Assembly: GCA_024707265.1 (NCBI GenBank)
Contig: JANQAB010000002.1
Span: 516,188-580,187 of the forward strand
From: Sporocytophaga sp.
Lineage (GTDB): Bacteria > Bacteroidota > Bacteroidia > Cytophagales > Cytophagaceae
Reading direction: 5' to 3'
Length of the DNA stretch: 64,000 nucleotides
How positions within the stretch are numbered: the stretch's first letter is position 1; each line of letters opens with the position of its first letter. The position numbers were made by a program, and so were the translations under genes. Positions 50,156 to 59,713 of this stretch are shown here, piece by piece. Below the pieces are notes generated by a model. The model was not told where the DNA came from, searched no databases, and worked only from the letters and a program-made list of their open reading frames with translations.

Positions 50156-50983
50156 ATGAACAGATGTATTTTTTTTCTTGGACTCTTATTGCTGATCGGA
50201 TGTTCAGAATCTAATGAATCAAAATTTAATAACCATTCTTCCTTCGGTTTTAGTGCCTCATCTAGAGAAGTGCAAGAAGTCGATCTTGAATTAATGGATG
50301 TGAAAGAAGTGACATTGGTTAACGGTTATGCCAAGCTGATTAAAAGAGGAAGCCTTACTATAGCTACCAATGATATTGACAAAACTAAAGAACAGCTATA
50401 TACCTTTGTTAAAAAATGTCAAGGGTATATCGAGAAGGAAAACATGTACAGCAGAGGAGCGAATAGCTACTGTCAATTTACTGTTAATGTTAAGGCTTCT
50501 GAATTTGACCATTTTATTGCTTTAGCAGATTCAGGAGAGTTGAATGTTATAAATAAGTCATTTTCAGTAGATGACGTCACTGCAAGTTATATAGATGATT
50601 CAACGAGACTAGAGAATAAGAAAAGATTAGAGAAACGTTACCTTGAACTTCTTAATAAGGCATCAGAAATGAAGGAAATCCTGGAAATAGAAGAGAAATT
50701 AGAGGTACTTCGATCTGATATTGAATCCAGGCAAAATCAAATGAAGTTTTTGGATAAACGAATTGCATATAGCACCTTTGATATAAAGTTGGAAAAGGAA
50801 GGCTTTGACCACACGTTTGATAATAGAAACAAGTATTCAAATAAATTGCTGCAAGGAATGCTTAATGGTTGGGAAGGATTAAAGTCTGTAAGTATTTTTA
50901 TTCTATCTATCTGGCCTGTTTATATTGTTTTGATGGGAATTATCTACTTCATCAGAGCGAGAAAAAGGTCAAAAAGTAAATAA
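50156..50983 (+). CDS. DUF4349 lipoprotein
   Basis: 275-residue lipoprotein: signal MNRCIFFLGLLLLIGC with lipobox LIGC, then the DUF4349 domain (KLIKRGSLTIATNDIDKTKE, and FTVNVKASEFDHFIALADSG), a coiled-coil arm (about residues 155-210, EIEEKLEVLRSDIESRQNQM) and one C-terminal membrane helix (SVSIFILSIWPVYIVLMGII). The family has a periplasmic domain anchored by a C-terminal helix; no function is established. Confidence 0.88.
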   Translation: MNRCIFFLGLLLLIGCSESNESKFNNHSSFGFSASSREVQEVDLELMDVKEVTLVNGYAKLIKRGSLTIATNDIDKTKEQLYTFVKKCQGYIEKENMYSRGANSYCQFTVNVKASEFDHFIALADSGELNVINKSFSVDDVTASYIDDSTRLENKKRLEKRYLELLNKASEMKEILEIEEKLEVLRSDIESRQNQMKFLDKRIAYSTFDIKLEKEGFDHTFDNRNKYSNKLLQGMLNGWEGLKSVSIFILSIWPVYIVLMGIIYFIRARKRSKSK

Positions 50984-50987
50984 GCTA

Positions 50988-51029
50988 TTTTACTCCGGAG
51001 CTTCTGATATCCTGAAGTCCGGAGTAAAA
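50988..51029. terminator. Bidirectional terminator between the DUF4349 gene and bestrophin
   Basis: TTTTACTCCGGA pairs with TCCGGAGTAAAA, with A and T runs on each side. The convergent genes stop just outside it. Confidence 0.85.
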
Positions 51030-51047
51030 ATAACCACACTTACAAGT

Positions 51048-51957
51048 TTATAATACGTAGTAAGACTCTATATGAGCTTTTGCTGTAGTCGAATCATCAC
51101 TAAGTATTTGCATAAGATTTTTTTCAATAGTATTGGCTAAAGCGGTTACAGGAATATCTGTTGGTCTGTTTTCAAAAGGATCCTGTAGGTGAATAGCCAT
51201 TTTCTCAACAAGTAACAATGCCGAAGTAATTGCAATCATCAACGGAATTTCGAACAAGCCAAAGTAGCTGGTAAGCGCAAAAGGAAACAGAATAATAAAT
51301 ATCCAAAGGGTAAAGTTGATGTACATACTATAAGTAGTAGGAAAGATTGTATTCTTTATCCTTTCGCATTTACCCATTGAGTCGCACAAGTTGGTAATGA
51401 TATGTTCTATTTTTACCTGTTGATATGCATTGATCCAACCTTTTTCCAATGAAAAATGTATATCCTGACTATGTAGATACAATAGTGCATTTGGCTTATT
51501 ATCATGTTTGGAAACATAATCCAATTCCTTTTCCGAAAGAAAAGGTTTTATTCTGGCAAGGCTTACCTGGTTGCGCAGAGAGTCTCCAAGGCAGTAGCAC
51601 CAGGCGATATGACGTTTGATAAATTTTTCTTTGAAGGAATGTTTTTCGACAGAAAATTCAGGATCGTTTATAAAAGAAGATACAAGTCTGGAGAGTGTTC
51701 TAGAATCATTCACAATGGCTCCCCAAATGACACGTGCTTCCCACCATCTGTCATATGCCTGGTTGGATCTAAAGGCAAGGAGTAAAGAAATGATAGTGCC
51801 TAAAATTGTAGGTACACCAGTAGATACCGATATATTTTCTAGGTGTAACGAAGCATCGAGGTAACCAATTACAGATGCATAGATAACAATAAAGACAAGT
51901 TCATGTTTGATCTTGCCCAATACATATTTTATAGGAATATTTTTTTTTTAGAAGCAT
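51048..51957 (-). CDS. Bestrophin-family anion channel (single-base frameshift)
   Basis: Pentameric anion channel of the bestrophin (UPF0187) family in the inner membrane. The body contains LGTIISLLLAFRSNQAYDRW and WWEARVIWGAIVNDSRTLSR, with the family hallmark RWWEAR, and the C-terminal EDPF-type motif LQDPFENRPTDIP. An ATG at 51957 followed by MLLKKNIPIKYVLGKIKHEL would be the expected N-terminus, but a T10 run at 51940-51949 breaks it; removing one base gives 302 residues. Without that correction only a TTG start at 51920 is available. Confidence 0.85.
51940..51949 (-). other. Frameshift site in the bestrophin N-terminus (T10 on the plus strand)
   Basis: Deleting one base restores an ATG start and a typical bestrophin N-terminal helix. 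Confidence 0.75.
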
Positions 51958-52016
51958 AGGTTTATCTTAAGCATTCATTTTAATAATAATTAACTCTTAG
52001 TAGAGGAATACCTATT

Positions 52017-52685
52017 TCAAATTTGAAGTTTGCAGATGTACTTTTCTTGAGCAATGATTTTTTTTCTTTTTGCATTCATCTCTATCAATAAATTAACCTT
52101 CATTTCTTCTAATACTGAAGCAGCCCCGGAAACAGGGACTGATTTATCATTAATGTTTACCAAACTATCTGACTCGTTAAATATAAAAAGTCTTCGGGAT
52201 GGCAATATGTTCTGAAGATCTGAAGGTATTGCATCATAACCTTTGGGAATGATAATTCCTACAGAAGGATTTGTGTTAATTTTGCACCCCTGAGGAATAT
52301 GTATGACAGGTGCATTACATTTTTTAATTATATCAAACAATTCCTGGTCTTTGGAGTATCTGTCTGATATTACAGAAAATTGAATATCATATTCCTTGAT
52401 AATATGATTAAGGATAGCTTCAGATATACCATATTGACAGTGAATGTGAATATGCATATTAGATCTTTGGGCTTCTGCCTTAATTTTGTCTAATTCCACT
52501 TGAAAATCATTTCCTTGGCTGTCTTTGTATTTAGGTAGAAATAATGTTTCAATGATGGAGTTTGGAAGTGTAACTGAATAAAATAAAATAATCTTTAAAG
52601 GACTGGAATTAACCAGTGCTTTAAGATTTTTAATTGTAGTAAATGTTTCTTCCGAGAAATCTGTTGGAATCAGAAATGTTAGCAT
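52017..52685 (-). CDS. Universal-stress-protein-like protein
   Basis: 222-residue cytosolic protein resembling Usp domains. The opening MLTFLIPTDFSEETFTTIKN, a strand-helix pattern (KIILFYSVTLP), and the second-half FSVISDRYSKDQELFD with PVIHIPQGCKIN fit a Usp-like alpha/beta fold. The ATP-binding GxxG-9-GS motif of the ATP-binding subgroup is not visible. It stands between bestrophin and the two-component system, on the same strand. The assignment is moderate. Confidence 0.6.
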   Translation of the reverse strand: MLTFLIPTDFSEETFTTIKNLKALVNSSPLKIILFYSVTLPNSIIETLFLPKYKDSQGNDFQVELDKIKAEAQRSNMHIHIHCQYGISEAILNHIIKEYDIQFSVISDRYSKDQELFDIIKKCNAPVIHIPQGCKINTNPSVGIIIPKGYDAIPSDLQNILPSRRLFIFNESDSLVNINDKSVPVSGAASVLEEMKVNLLIEMNAKRKKIIAQEKYICKLQI

Positions 52686-52883
52686 ATCTGCTCTGTTTCC
52701 TTACAAAGGTAGATTGCTGAAATTAAAATGAGTTGAGACAGTTATAAAAATGTGATTATAATTTTTGAAAAAAAGTTAACGCCTATACTTTAAAATCACT
52801 ATATATATTAAGAGTTTTATTAATGGGGAAAGTTTATATTAAAATAAAATTAGAAGAAAGTTAAAGTGAGTTAATTTGAATTC

Positions 52884-54261
52884 CTATTCGCTTAGGTCTT
52901 CCCGATTGAAGTATATACTTATTTTTGTTCCTATATCCTTTTCAGAGTTGATGGAAATTTTTCCATGGTGGAGACGGATAATCTTTAAAGATAGAGGAAG
53001 ACCTATACCATGCCCTGCGAAGTTGGCTGTATTGCTGCCTCTGTAAAAGGGCTCAAATACATGAGTAATATCTTCAGCAGGTATTCCGATGCCGGAGTCT
53101 GTAACGCTTATTTCAAGAAGTTTTTCGTTGGCAAATAGTTTTACAATTACCATTTGATTTTCAGAATATTTAATGGCATTGTGAATGATGTTGATGATAG
53201 CTAGCTTCATCCACATTCTGTTTACAGATAGTGATATCCACTCAATGTTTTCAGGTATTTCAGGAAATTCAATGCTGACCTGGTTTTCTGGTATTCTTCT
53301 GGTGATATCTGCTTTAATTGCAAGTAGGAGCTCATCCATCTGAACTTTTTCCGTAATCAGTTTTTTCCCATCAAAGCCAAGCTGAGACATTTTTAATAAG
53401 CTCGTTATGAGCTGGTCCAGTTTACTAGCCTCTGACGCGATTGTATTTAACGACTGGATATATTCTTCTGTACTTCTCGGTCTTTTTTAAGATGATTTCA
53501 GACTCACCTAGTATAGTAGTTAGCGGGGTTCTCAATTCGTGAGAAGCATTACTTACGAAATGGCTTTGCATCTCAAAAGAAGCTTCCAGTCTGTCCAACA
53601 TGTTGTTAAAGATATTTGAAAGATGAGATAATTCATCTTTACCATTTCCCGGCTTTAGTCTGAGGTGAAGATTAGATGCACGGATCTGATCAACCTCTTT
53701 TACAATTCTGGTTATGGGTTTTAAAATCTGAGTTGAAAACAATATTGCGGCAACGAGTATAATTACACAACATGCTATGAAACCTACAATAAGCAGATTT
53801 CTCAGAGATGATAACAACTCATTTCCTTCCTGGTCAATCGCAGTAAGTATTACTACATAATTAGGGTACTCATCCTTATAATACACACCAACGTAAAAGT
53901 CATTTCCTTCTTTATATTCTCCATATCCTGTCATTATGATATCATCAAGGAACGTTGAAGGCAAAACATTTAATATACTTCCTTTAGATTTGGAGTAAAT
54001 CGTATCTGTTTTAATCAAATATTCCCTTTCACTTTCCAAAGGTACAAGGTGTTTTTTCCGGACTTCTTCATATATAGGTTTGGCGTTTAGATCTACCTCC
54101 ATGTGATTGTATGCAGCTATGGAGGCTCGGGCCTTTAACCTCGTATAGAAATTTCTGGTAGCGAAATGAGAGGTAAATAAAAAGATGAAAATGCTTAACA
54201 ACAATAAGGTTGCAGCAGTTAAAGAAATATAAAGAATAATAATTTTACTACGTATGGTCAT
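52884..54261 (-). CDS. Sensor histidine kinase, CusS-like (single-base frameshift)
   Basis: 458-residue membrane kinase: first helix about residues 7-31, periplasmic sensor domain (32-154), second helix (155-177), HAMP, and HisKA with the phosphoacceptor His241 in SNASHELRTPLTTILGESE. A T6 run at 53483-53488 breaks the frame. Removing one base joins EIILKRPRSTEEYIQSLNTI to the SEASKLDQLITSLLKMSQLG part. The ATP-binding domain shows INIIHNAIKYSENQ, SVTDSGIGIPAED and GHGIGLPLSLKIIRLH. It begins one base after the response-regulator stop. Heavy-metal or envelope stress sensing is an inference from family resemblance. Confidence 0.9.
53483..53488 (-). other. Frameshift site in the histidine kinase (T6 on the plus strand)
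   Basis: Deleting one base reconnects the HisKA helix to the ATP-binding domain. Confidence 0.8.
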
Positions 54262-54262
54262 T

Positions 54263-54944
54263 TCAGTCGTCTTTTCTCATAACGTAGCCCATGCCTACTA
54301 CAGTGTGTATTAATTTTTCTTCAAACCCTTTATCTATTTTTTTTTCTTAAATAATTAATGTAAACATCCACCACATTAGTATTCATGTCAAAATTTATAT
54401 CCCATACATTTTCAAGTATGCTTACTCTGGACAAAACTCTTCCCTGATTAATCATGAGATATTCCAGTAGTTTGAATTCTGTGGCAGTGAGAGTTATTTT
54501 TTCATCCCCTCTTTTGACAGTTTTATTTGAGGTGTTTATTTCCAGATTGGAAAATTTTAAAATAAAATTTTTGGGATGGTTTTTCTGTGATCTTCTTTTA
54601 ATTGCTTCTATACGTGCCAGCAGCTCAGAAAATTTGAAGGGTTTTATCATATAATCATCGGCACCCGCGTTCAAACCGGATACTACGTTTTCAGTAGTAC
54701 CAAGTGCTGTAAGCATAATGATAGGGACATCGGTATTATCCTCTCTTATTCGTCTGCAAACCTCCATACCATTTATTCCAGGGAGCATCAGATCCAGTAT
54801 TACAAGGTCAAATGTATGATCTGTCATCATCTGAAGACCGGTAGCCCCATCCATTGCTATGCTTGCAGAATGTCCTTCTTCCTGAAAGCCTCTCATAATA
54901 AAAGAAGCGACATTTACTTCATCTTCAATGATAAGAATTTTCAT
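54263..54944 (-). CDS. OmpR-family response regulator (single-base frameshift)
   Basis: 226-residue DNA-binding regulator. Receiver domain: MKILIIEDEVNVASFIMRGF, phosphoacceptor Asp51 in LVILDLMLPG, the switch motif TALGTTENVVSGLNAGADDY and MIKPF. The winged-helix domain shows LTATEFKLLEYLMINQGRVL and VDVYINYLRKK. A T9 run at 54337-54345 ends the frame early; removing one base adds IDKGFEEKLIHTVVGMGYVM and then RKDD, the expected OmpR-type C-terminal hairpin. It precedes the kinase by one base and is likely co-transcribed with it. Confidence 0.9.
54337..54345 (-). other. Frameshift site near the response regulator C-terminus (T9 on the plus strand)
   Basis: Deleting one base extends the winged-helix domain to its normal end. 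Confidence 0.8.
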
Positions 54945-55238
54945 TTTTTTTGTAAATCTAACTTCAAATATACTTACCGTTTGATTTTATTTTTTGGTAT
55001 GAAGAAAAATTCCTTGGGTTTTTATGAATTTTAACTAAAAAAACTTACGGTTTTAAACGATTGTAGATTAGTTAGTGTGTTGATTTTAAGAGACTTTTAG
55101 TGATGTTGAGCTGTTTTTTTTCATCAGAAACTTTTTTAAACATTGTTTGAAATAATTAAATAAGTTTTATTTTTACCTCACACAATTCTATTAAAAGAGT
55201 CTCCCGCTCTTTCCCTTGAACTTAATAATACCAGGAAA

Positions 55239-56585
55239 ATGACAATGCAAACTGAGGTTATCCAGCGGACTTATGCTGCTTTAAATATGGATATCTCCTG
55301 GCTGGAATCTGTTCTTGATTTGAGAATTTCTTTCCAGGTTTTTGAAGGAGATCTGCTGTCTCTAGTCCCCCCGCCTAAATTGGTGGATGGAGATATCTAT
55401 GGTTCTATTATTGAAAAATGTAATCTCTCCCCGGCAGAAAGACTAATATTAGTGCTTAGTCTAAGTCCATATCTGAAACCTGAGTTAAGCAATAGATTTC
55501 TTTCTGTAAAGAATCAACTGGAAATGATTCCGTCGGAAATAGGTGGCGTTCTTGGTAAGGCTTACAGAGGCTTTATCCCTACCATACAAACCGCCTTATA
55601 TCTGCTTGTCGGAAGACAAGGAAACGTGCTCGATTGGTTGTATTTATTTAATCCGGAAGAAAAATTAAGTGCATTTCATCTTATATCTCTGCATTTAGCC
55701 CAGCCGGATGAGCCATTTACAAGTCAATTGCTCAATCCTTCAAAAGAAGTGATGGATTGCCTGATTAATAGAAAGACTCTGGAACCTCATTATTCTCCCG
55801 ATTTTCCGGCGCAGAAAATTTCAACTTCACTGGAATGGGACGATCTTGTGCTGAATAAGGAAACATTGGATCAGGTGGAAGACGTTCTTGACTGGGTCCG
55901 TTTTGAAAAACAGTTGTTGAGTAATAAGGATTATGCCCGAAAAACAATGCCAGGTTACAGAGCATTATTCGCTGGGCCTCCCGGAACTGGAAAAACATTA
56001 ACAGCTTCCTTAATCGGAAAGGCTACAGGAAGAGAAACCTATAAGATTGATCTGTCTATGATCGTATCCAAGTATGTGGGAGAAACGGAAAAAAATCTTT
56101 CAAAGATTTTTAGCAGAGCACAAGGACAAAATTGGATTCTTTTTTTTGATGAAGCCGATGCATTGTTTGGTAAAAGGTCGGAGACTAAAGATGCCCATGA
56201 CAGATACGCCAATCAGGAAGTAGCTTACTTGCTTCAGCGTGTGGAACAATATGATGGGCTGGTAATACTTGCCAGCAATTATAAAAAGAATATAGATCAG
56301 GCTTTTTATAGAAGACTTCAGTCAATTGTAAATTTTTCTTTGCCCGATTATTCAGAGAGGTTGCTGTTGTGGGAAAAATCAAAGCCGGAAGAATTTCTTT
56401 ATGATGAAGAAGTAGATTTGAGCAATCTGGCTGAGCGATATAAAATATGTGGAGGTTCAGTAATGAATGTATTGCGTCATTGCTGTCTTAAGGCTATATC
56501 CAGAAGCTCTGATAAAATAAAGACAGAAGATTTACTGACAGGAATAAACAGAGAGTTTGCTAAAGAAGGTAAAACAGGTGTTTAA
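55239..56585 (+). CDS. AAA+ ATPase of the eCIS-associated type
   Basis: 448-residue ATPase. The N-terminal part (1-195) is a helical domain, with LSLSPYLKPELSNRFL near residue 74. The AAA+ module (200-440) has Walker A GPPGTGKT (246-253), Walker B ILFFDEADALFG (300-311), the sensor ILASN (343-347) and arginine fingers in FYRRLQ (358-359). This architecture resembles the ATPase encoded with extracellular contractile injection systems (Afp15/Pvc15-like). No sheath, tube or baseplate gene is in the window. The next gene carries the eCIS core domain, 28 bases away on the same strand. The ATG at 55239 is chosen; 55245 is also possible. Confidence 0.88.
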   Translation: MTMQTEVIQRTYAALNMDISWLESVLDLRISFQVFEGDLLSLVPPPKLVDGDIYGSIIEKCNLSPAERLILVLSLSPYLKPELSNRFLSVKNQLEMIPSEIGGVLGKAYRGFIPTIQTALYLLVGRQGNVLDWLYLFNPEEKLSAFHLISLHLAQPDEPFTSQLLNPSKEVMDCLINRKTLEPHYSPDFPAQKISTSLEWDDLVLNKETLDQVEDVLDWVRFEKQLLSNKDYARKTMPGYRALFAGPPGTGKTLTASLIGKATGRETYKIDLSMIVSKYVGETEKNLSKIFSRAQGQNWILFFDEADALFGKRSETKDAHDRYANQEVAYLLQRVEQYDGLVILASNYKKNIDQAFYRRLQSIVNFSLPDYSERLLLWEKSKPEEFLYDEEVDLSNLAERYKICGGSVMNVLRHCCLKAISRSSDKIKTEDLLTGINREFAKEGKTGV

Positions 56586-56613
56586 TATTTGTAAGAAATA
56601 GATTTTCTTAAGT

Positions 56614-58419
56614 ATGACTTCAAATTTAGAAAGAGCTCAGAAAGAATCCTCCATTCAAAGAAGAAATAGCTATAATTCACATGATACATGCAAGGCCCAG
56701 GAATATGGCAATGTACCTGGGTTGGTTAATCAAAGTGAAGGAATAGGATATGGAGATGCTGTGCTGCAATCTATGCAGATGAAGGAAATAGATTTTAGTT
56801 ATGGCTTCAATCAGAAACCTATTCAACAAAAAGAAGAAGAAGATCCACTTCAGAAGAAAGAAGATAAGGGAGGGGCTGGCTTTAATCAATGTAATTCAGC
56901 TAAAAATTCCGGAGGTCTGCCAGAAGGATTAAAGAGCGGAATAGAATCTTTGTCCGGCATGTCTATGGATGATGTTCAGGTACACTATAATTCACAAAAG
57001 CCTGCAAGTGTCAATGCGCTTGCCTTTGCTCAGGGGGCGGATATTCATTTAGGTGCTGGTCAGGAAAAGCACCTTCCTCATGAAGCCTGGCACGTGGTGC
57101 AGCAAAAGCAGGGCAGGGTGAAGCCAACGATGCAAATGAAAGGTGCTGTTAATATTAATGATGATGAAGGGCTGGAAAAAGAAGCTGATGAAATGGGAGA
57201 AAAGTCACTTCAGAGGAAGGCAACGGACGATGGTAATAAAGTTTCCCAAAGCAGTTCAGCAACCAATGTAATGCAAAGGCGAATTGGTTTTGAGATTGAA
57301 ACAGGGATACCAATAACAGAAAGAGTACCTAATACAGATCCTCTGACAGTGGGTATTCATCCTCATATATATGAAGATGCGCATCCTCAGACAATGGCTC
57401 AGGATGTAAAACAGGGGACATTAACGATTTCAGCAGATTATTCGGGAGGGCATGCTCAAACGGTTTTGGAACCATTTGATCAATGGTCTATTATAGAAGC
57501 TGTAACAGATCCAATAGATGATAGTATGTCACTTAATCAATTTGATGCTATCGCTACGGTTTGGTTGTCAAGAATTATAAGTATAAAACAGCAGGCTCAG
57601 CAAAGTCCACCTGCACAACAGCTGTTAGGATCAGATTATTATGTGGGCCTTCCTTCAGCTCAGAATTATACACGCTGGGATCGCATAGCTCCTCAGGTTA
57701 CAGTAGGAGTGCCTCTTGATCAGGCAGCGAAACTAATAAGCTCATTCCGCTTCTTAGGTGGTCCAAGAAGAGAACATATAGCAACAGAACTGGCTAAAGA
57801 GGCTCCTGCCAAAGCTCTCAAAGTAATGCAGGGTCTAATTGGTGCCATTCTTCCAAGTTCACAGAACGGGGTTCCTGAGCTGAAAGGGTTGATAACCCTG
57901 ATGATGAACTATCTAACTGCAGGCAATGATGACAACATTGCTAAAGTGATTTATATGAAGAACAGACCTTCAAATGTTTTTTATAAAAGTAAATTGTCTG
58001 ACGTTAGAAACAATTTACTGTCAACTAATTATGGAGGGCGTATATTGAACGATGCTAATAACAGGGCGGCATTAAGAACATTATTATTAATTGAATCCGG
58101 AAGAACTTCAGGAGATCCATTGTTCAAAGCAGATCCAAGTCCTATAAATCCACAAGGTGCAGCCTCAACGGTAACTGTCCATCAGTGGATTACAGAAGTA
58201 TTGTCAGGTGTAGACGACAGAATTTTTGATGAAATGAAGAATCCATGGGCAAATTCAATAGCTCCCGATGCAAACGATGAGGTAGTGATTGAATTGAGAA
58301 AATTAGGTTATGATCTTACTCATTCCAATTATACACTGGAAGATTTTAATGGTGGTTTGCTTCAATATATGAAAAAAGTATACCTTGCTAATAAACAGCT
58401 AAAAAATCATGAAGTTTAA
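56614..58419 (+). CDS. DUF4157 (eCIS core domain) protein with unusual C-terminal domain
   Basis: 601 residues. A disordered, Gln/Lys-rich N-terminus leads to the DUF4157 domain (about 100-175): LPEGLKSGIESLSGMSMDDV, then ADIHLGAGQEKHLPHEAWHV, with the metalloprotease-like HEAWH at 156-160. A linker follows. From about residue 222 a separate domain starts with QRRIGFEIETGIPITERVPN and VLEPFDQWSIIEAVTDPIDD. The pattern of an early GxEIE motif and a later IEAVTDP motif recalls amidoligase/glutamate-cysteine-ligase folds, but I cannot confirm this. DUF4157 proteins are associated with eCIS clusters and toxin-like fusions. Paired with the AAA+ gene. Confidence 0.85.
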   Translation: MTSNLERAQKESSIQRRNSYNSHDTCKAQEYGNVPGLVNQSEGIGYGDAVLQSMQMKEIDFSYGFNQKPIQQKEEEDPLQKKEDKGGAGFNQCNSAKNSGGLPEGLKSGIESLSGMSMDDVQVHYNSQKPASVNALAFAQGADIHLGAGQEKHLPHEAWHVVQQKQGRVKPTMQMKGAVNINDDEGLEKEADEMGEKSLQRKATDDGNKVSQSSSATNVMQRRIGFEIETGIPITERVPNTDPLTVGIHPHIYEDAHPQTMAQDVKQGTLTISADYSGGHAQTVLEPFDQWSIIEAVTDPIDDSMSLNQFDAIATVWLSRIISIKQQAQQSPPAQQLLGSDYYVGLPSAQNYTRWDRIAPQVTVGVPLDQAAKLISSFRFLGGPRREHIATELAKEAPAKALKVMQGLIGAILPSSQNGVPELKGLITLMMNYLTAGNDDNIAKVIYMKNRPSNVFYKSKLSDVRNNLLSTNYGGRILNDANNRAALRTLLLIESGRTSGDPLFKADPSPINPQGAASTVTVHQWITEVLSGVDDRIFDEMKNPWANSIAPDANDEVVIELRKLGYDLTHSNYTLEDFNGGLLQYMKKVYLANKQLKNHEV

Positions 58420-58438
58420 TTTCCTCTTTTAAGGTTTT

Positions 58439-58894
58439 ATGATAAAAGATCAAGGAGTACAACAATATTTCAATTCATTGCCAGAAGATAGAAAGGCAGT
58501 AATGACAGAACTTAGGGATGTTATAGTAAATAATCTTCCCGAAGGTTTTGAAGAGGTAATAAGTTATGGCATGCCAGGATATGTAGTTCCGCACTCTTTA
58601 TTTCCGCAAGGATATCATTGTGATCCTAAGTTGCCACTGCCCTTTATTAGTATTGCTTCACAGAAAAATTTTATAGCCCTGTATCATATGGGTATTTATG
58701 CTGATGATATTCTCTTGAAATGGTTTGTTGATGAATATGCAAAGGCCAGCAAAACGAAGTTGGATATGGGAAAAAGCTGTATCAGGTTTAAGAAAATCGA
58801 TCAAATACCCTTTAACCTTATAGGGAAGCTTGTTTCTAAAATGACTCCGGAGGCATGGATAAAACTTTACAAGGAGAAATTGATGCGATCATAA
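58439..58894 (+). CDS. DUF1801 family protein
   Basis: 151-residue soluble protein. The opening VQQYFNSLPEDRKAVMTELR, the central EEVISYGMPGYVVPHSLFPQ and ASQKNFIALYHMGIYADD are typical of DUF1801 (YdhG-like, StART-like fold), which in other genomes is of unknown function. It lies 19 bases after the DUF4157 gene; whether it belongs to that module is unclear because such genes are common housekeeping loners. Confidence 0.82.
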   Translation: MIKDQGVQQYFNSLPEDRKAVMTELRDVIVNNLPEGFEEVISYGMPGYVVPHSLFPQGYHCDPKLPLPFISIASQKNFIALYHMGIYADDILLKWFVDEYAKASKTKLDMGKSCIRFKKIDQIPFNLIGKLVSKMTPEAWIKLYKEKLMRS

Positions 58895-58967
58895 ACAAAC
58901 TTGTAATGAGAGTGTATCTTCAATTTGTAAGAAAAAAATGTAATTAATTTGTATTTAAGTTAAAAAT

Positions 58968-59198
58968 ATGGGATTTGAGTATTTTATTCATGTGGAACTT
59001 TCAGATGATAACAAGGAAGAGTTAAGACAATTGTTAGATTTTGAATCTGATGATGAAACCTGGGGAGATGTAATCGAGCTGGAAGAATCGGGAATTTATG
59101 TATGTAAAAGTATTAAACGAGAAGTTTGGGAAGGACTTGAAGAGCTTAAGTCGTATCTTGACAAAAAAATGCTAACATATACAATTGAAGAATTATAG
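58968..59198 (+). CDS. Small acidic hypothetical protein
   Basis: 76 residues, strongly acidic (many Asp and Glu): GFEYFIHVELSDDNKEELRQ, then WGDVIELEESGIYVCKSIKR. It has mixed alpha/beta character and no signal peptide. No family recognised. A 73-base AT-rich gap precedes it, and the next gene follows after 10 bases. Confidence 0.6.
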   Translation: MGFEYFIHVELSDDNKEELRQLLDFESDDETWGDVIELEESGIYVCKSIKREVWEGLEELKSYLDKKMLTYTIEEL

Positions 59199-59208
59199 TT
59201 TTTAAAAC

Positions 59209-59673
59209 ATGTACCCGATAATATTTTCATTTCACTCAATAATAAGATGGTTACTGGTATTGGGGCTTATAGGAACCATCATGGTTTTTGCAACCAATAG
59301 AAATAATGAAAAGCCCGCTTTTAAGTTAGGTGATATATTTAAATCAGCAACTGTGTCCTTTGCTCATATCCAGCTTATTCTTGGTTACTATCTTTATTTT
59401 GAAAGCCCAATGGTGAAATATTTCAGGACTAATATAAAAGAAGGCCTGGCTATACCCGAAATGACTTTTTTTGGTTTATATCATGTGGTAATGATGACAA
59501 TCGCTGTGTTCGTATTAACAATAGGATCTTCTATTATAAAAAGAACCCAGACATATGAGTTAAAAAGAAAATATGTATTGATCTATTTCGGCATTGTGAT
59601 ACTCATTATCTTTCTTGCTGTACCATGGCCATTTTCTCCTTTTATATCAAGACCATACTATAGAAGCTTTTGA
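59209..59673 (+). CDS. Four-helix membrane protein with conserved-looking histidines
   Basis: 154 residues with four membrane helices. Each of the first three carries a histidine near a polar position: SFHSIIRWLLVLGL, FAHIQLILGYYLYF and LYHVVMMTIAVFVL. This pattern suggests heme or metal ligation, as in cytochrome b-like proteins, but it is an inference. Proteins of this look are widespread and unannotated in Bacteroidota. It converges with the Rieske oxygenase gene through a bidirectional terminator. Confidence 0.65.
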   Translation: MYPIIFSFHSIIRWLLVLGLIGTIMVFATNRNNEKPAFKLGDIFKSATVSFAHIQLILGYYLYFESPMVKYFRTNIKEGLAIPEMTFFGLYHVVMMTIAVFVLTIGSSIIKRTQTYELKRKYVLIYFGIVILIIFLAVPWPFSPFISRPYYRSF

Positions 59674-59680
59674 TAGGAAT

Positions 59681-59708
59681 CCAAGAGTATTAGTAATAAT
59701 ACTCTTGG
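59681..59708. terminator. Bidirectional terminator
   Basis: CCAAGAGTATTA and TAATACTCTTGG form a perfect 12-base stem with loop GTAA. It lies between the four-helix membrane protein and the Rieske gene and ends the minus-strand operon. Confidence 0.85.
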
Positions 59709-59713
59709 CTCTT

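Noticed and set aside
54945-55238. Search for a gene in the 294-base gap between the response regulator and the AAA+ gene
   Set aside because: Only AT-rich spacer was seen; an antisense frame overlapping the regulator is a shadow.
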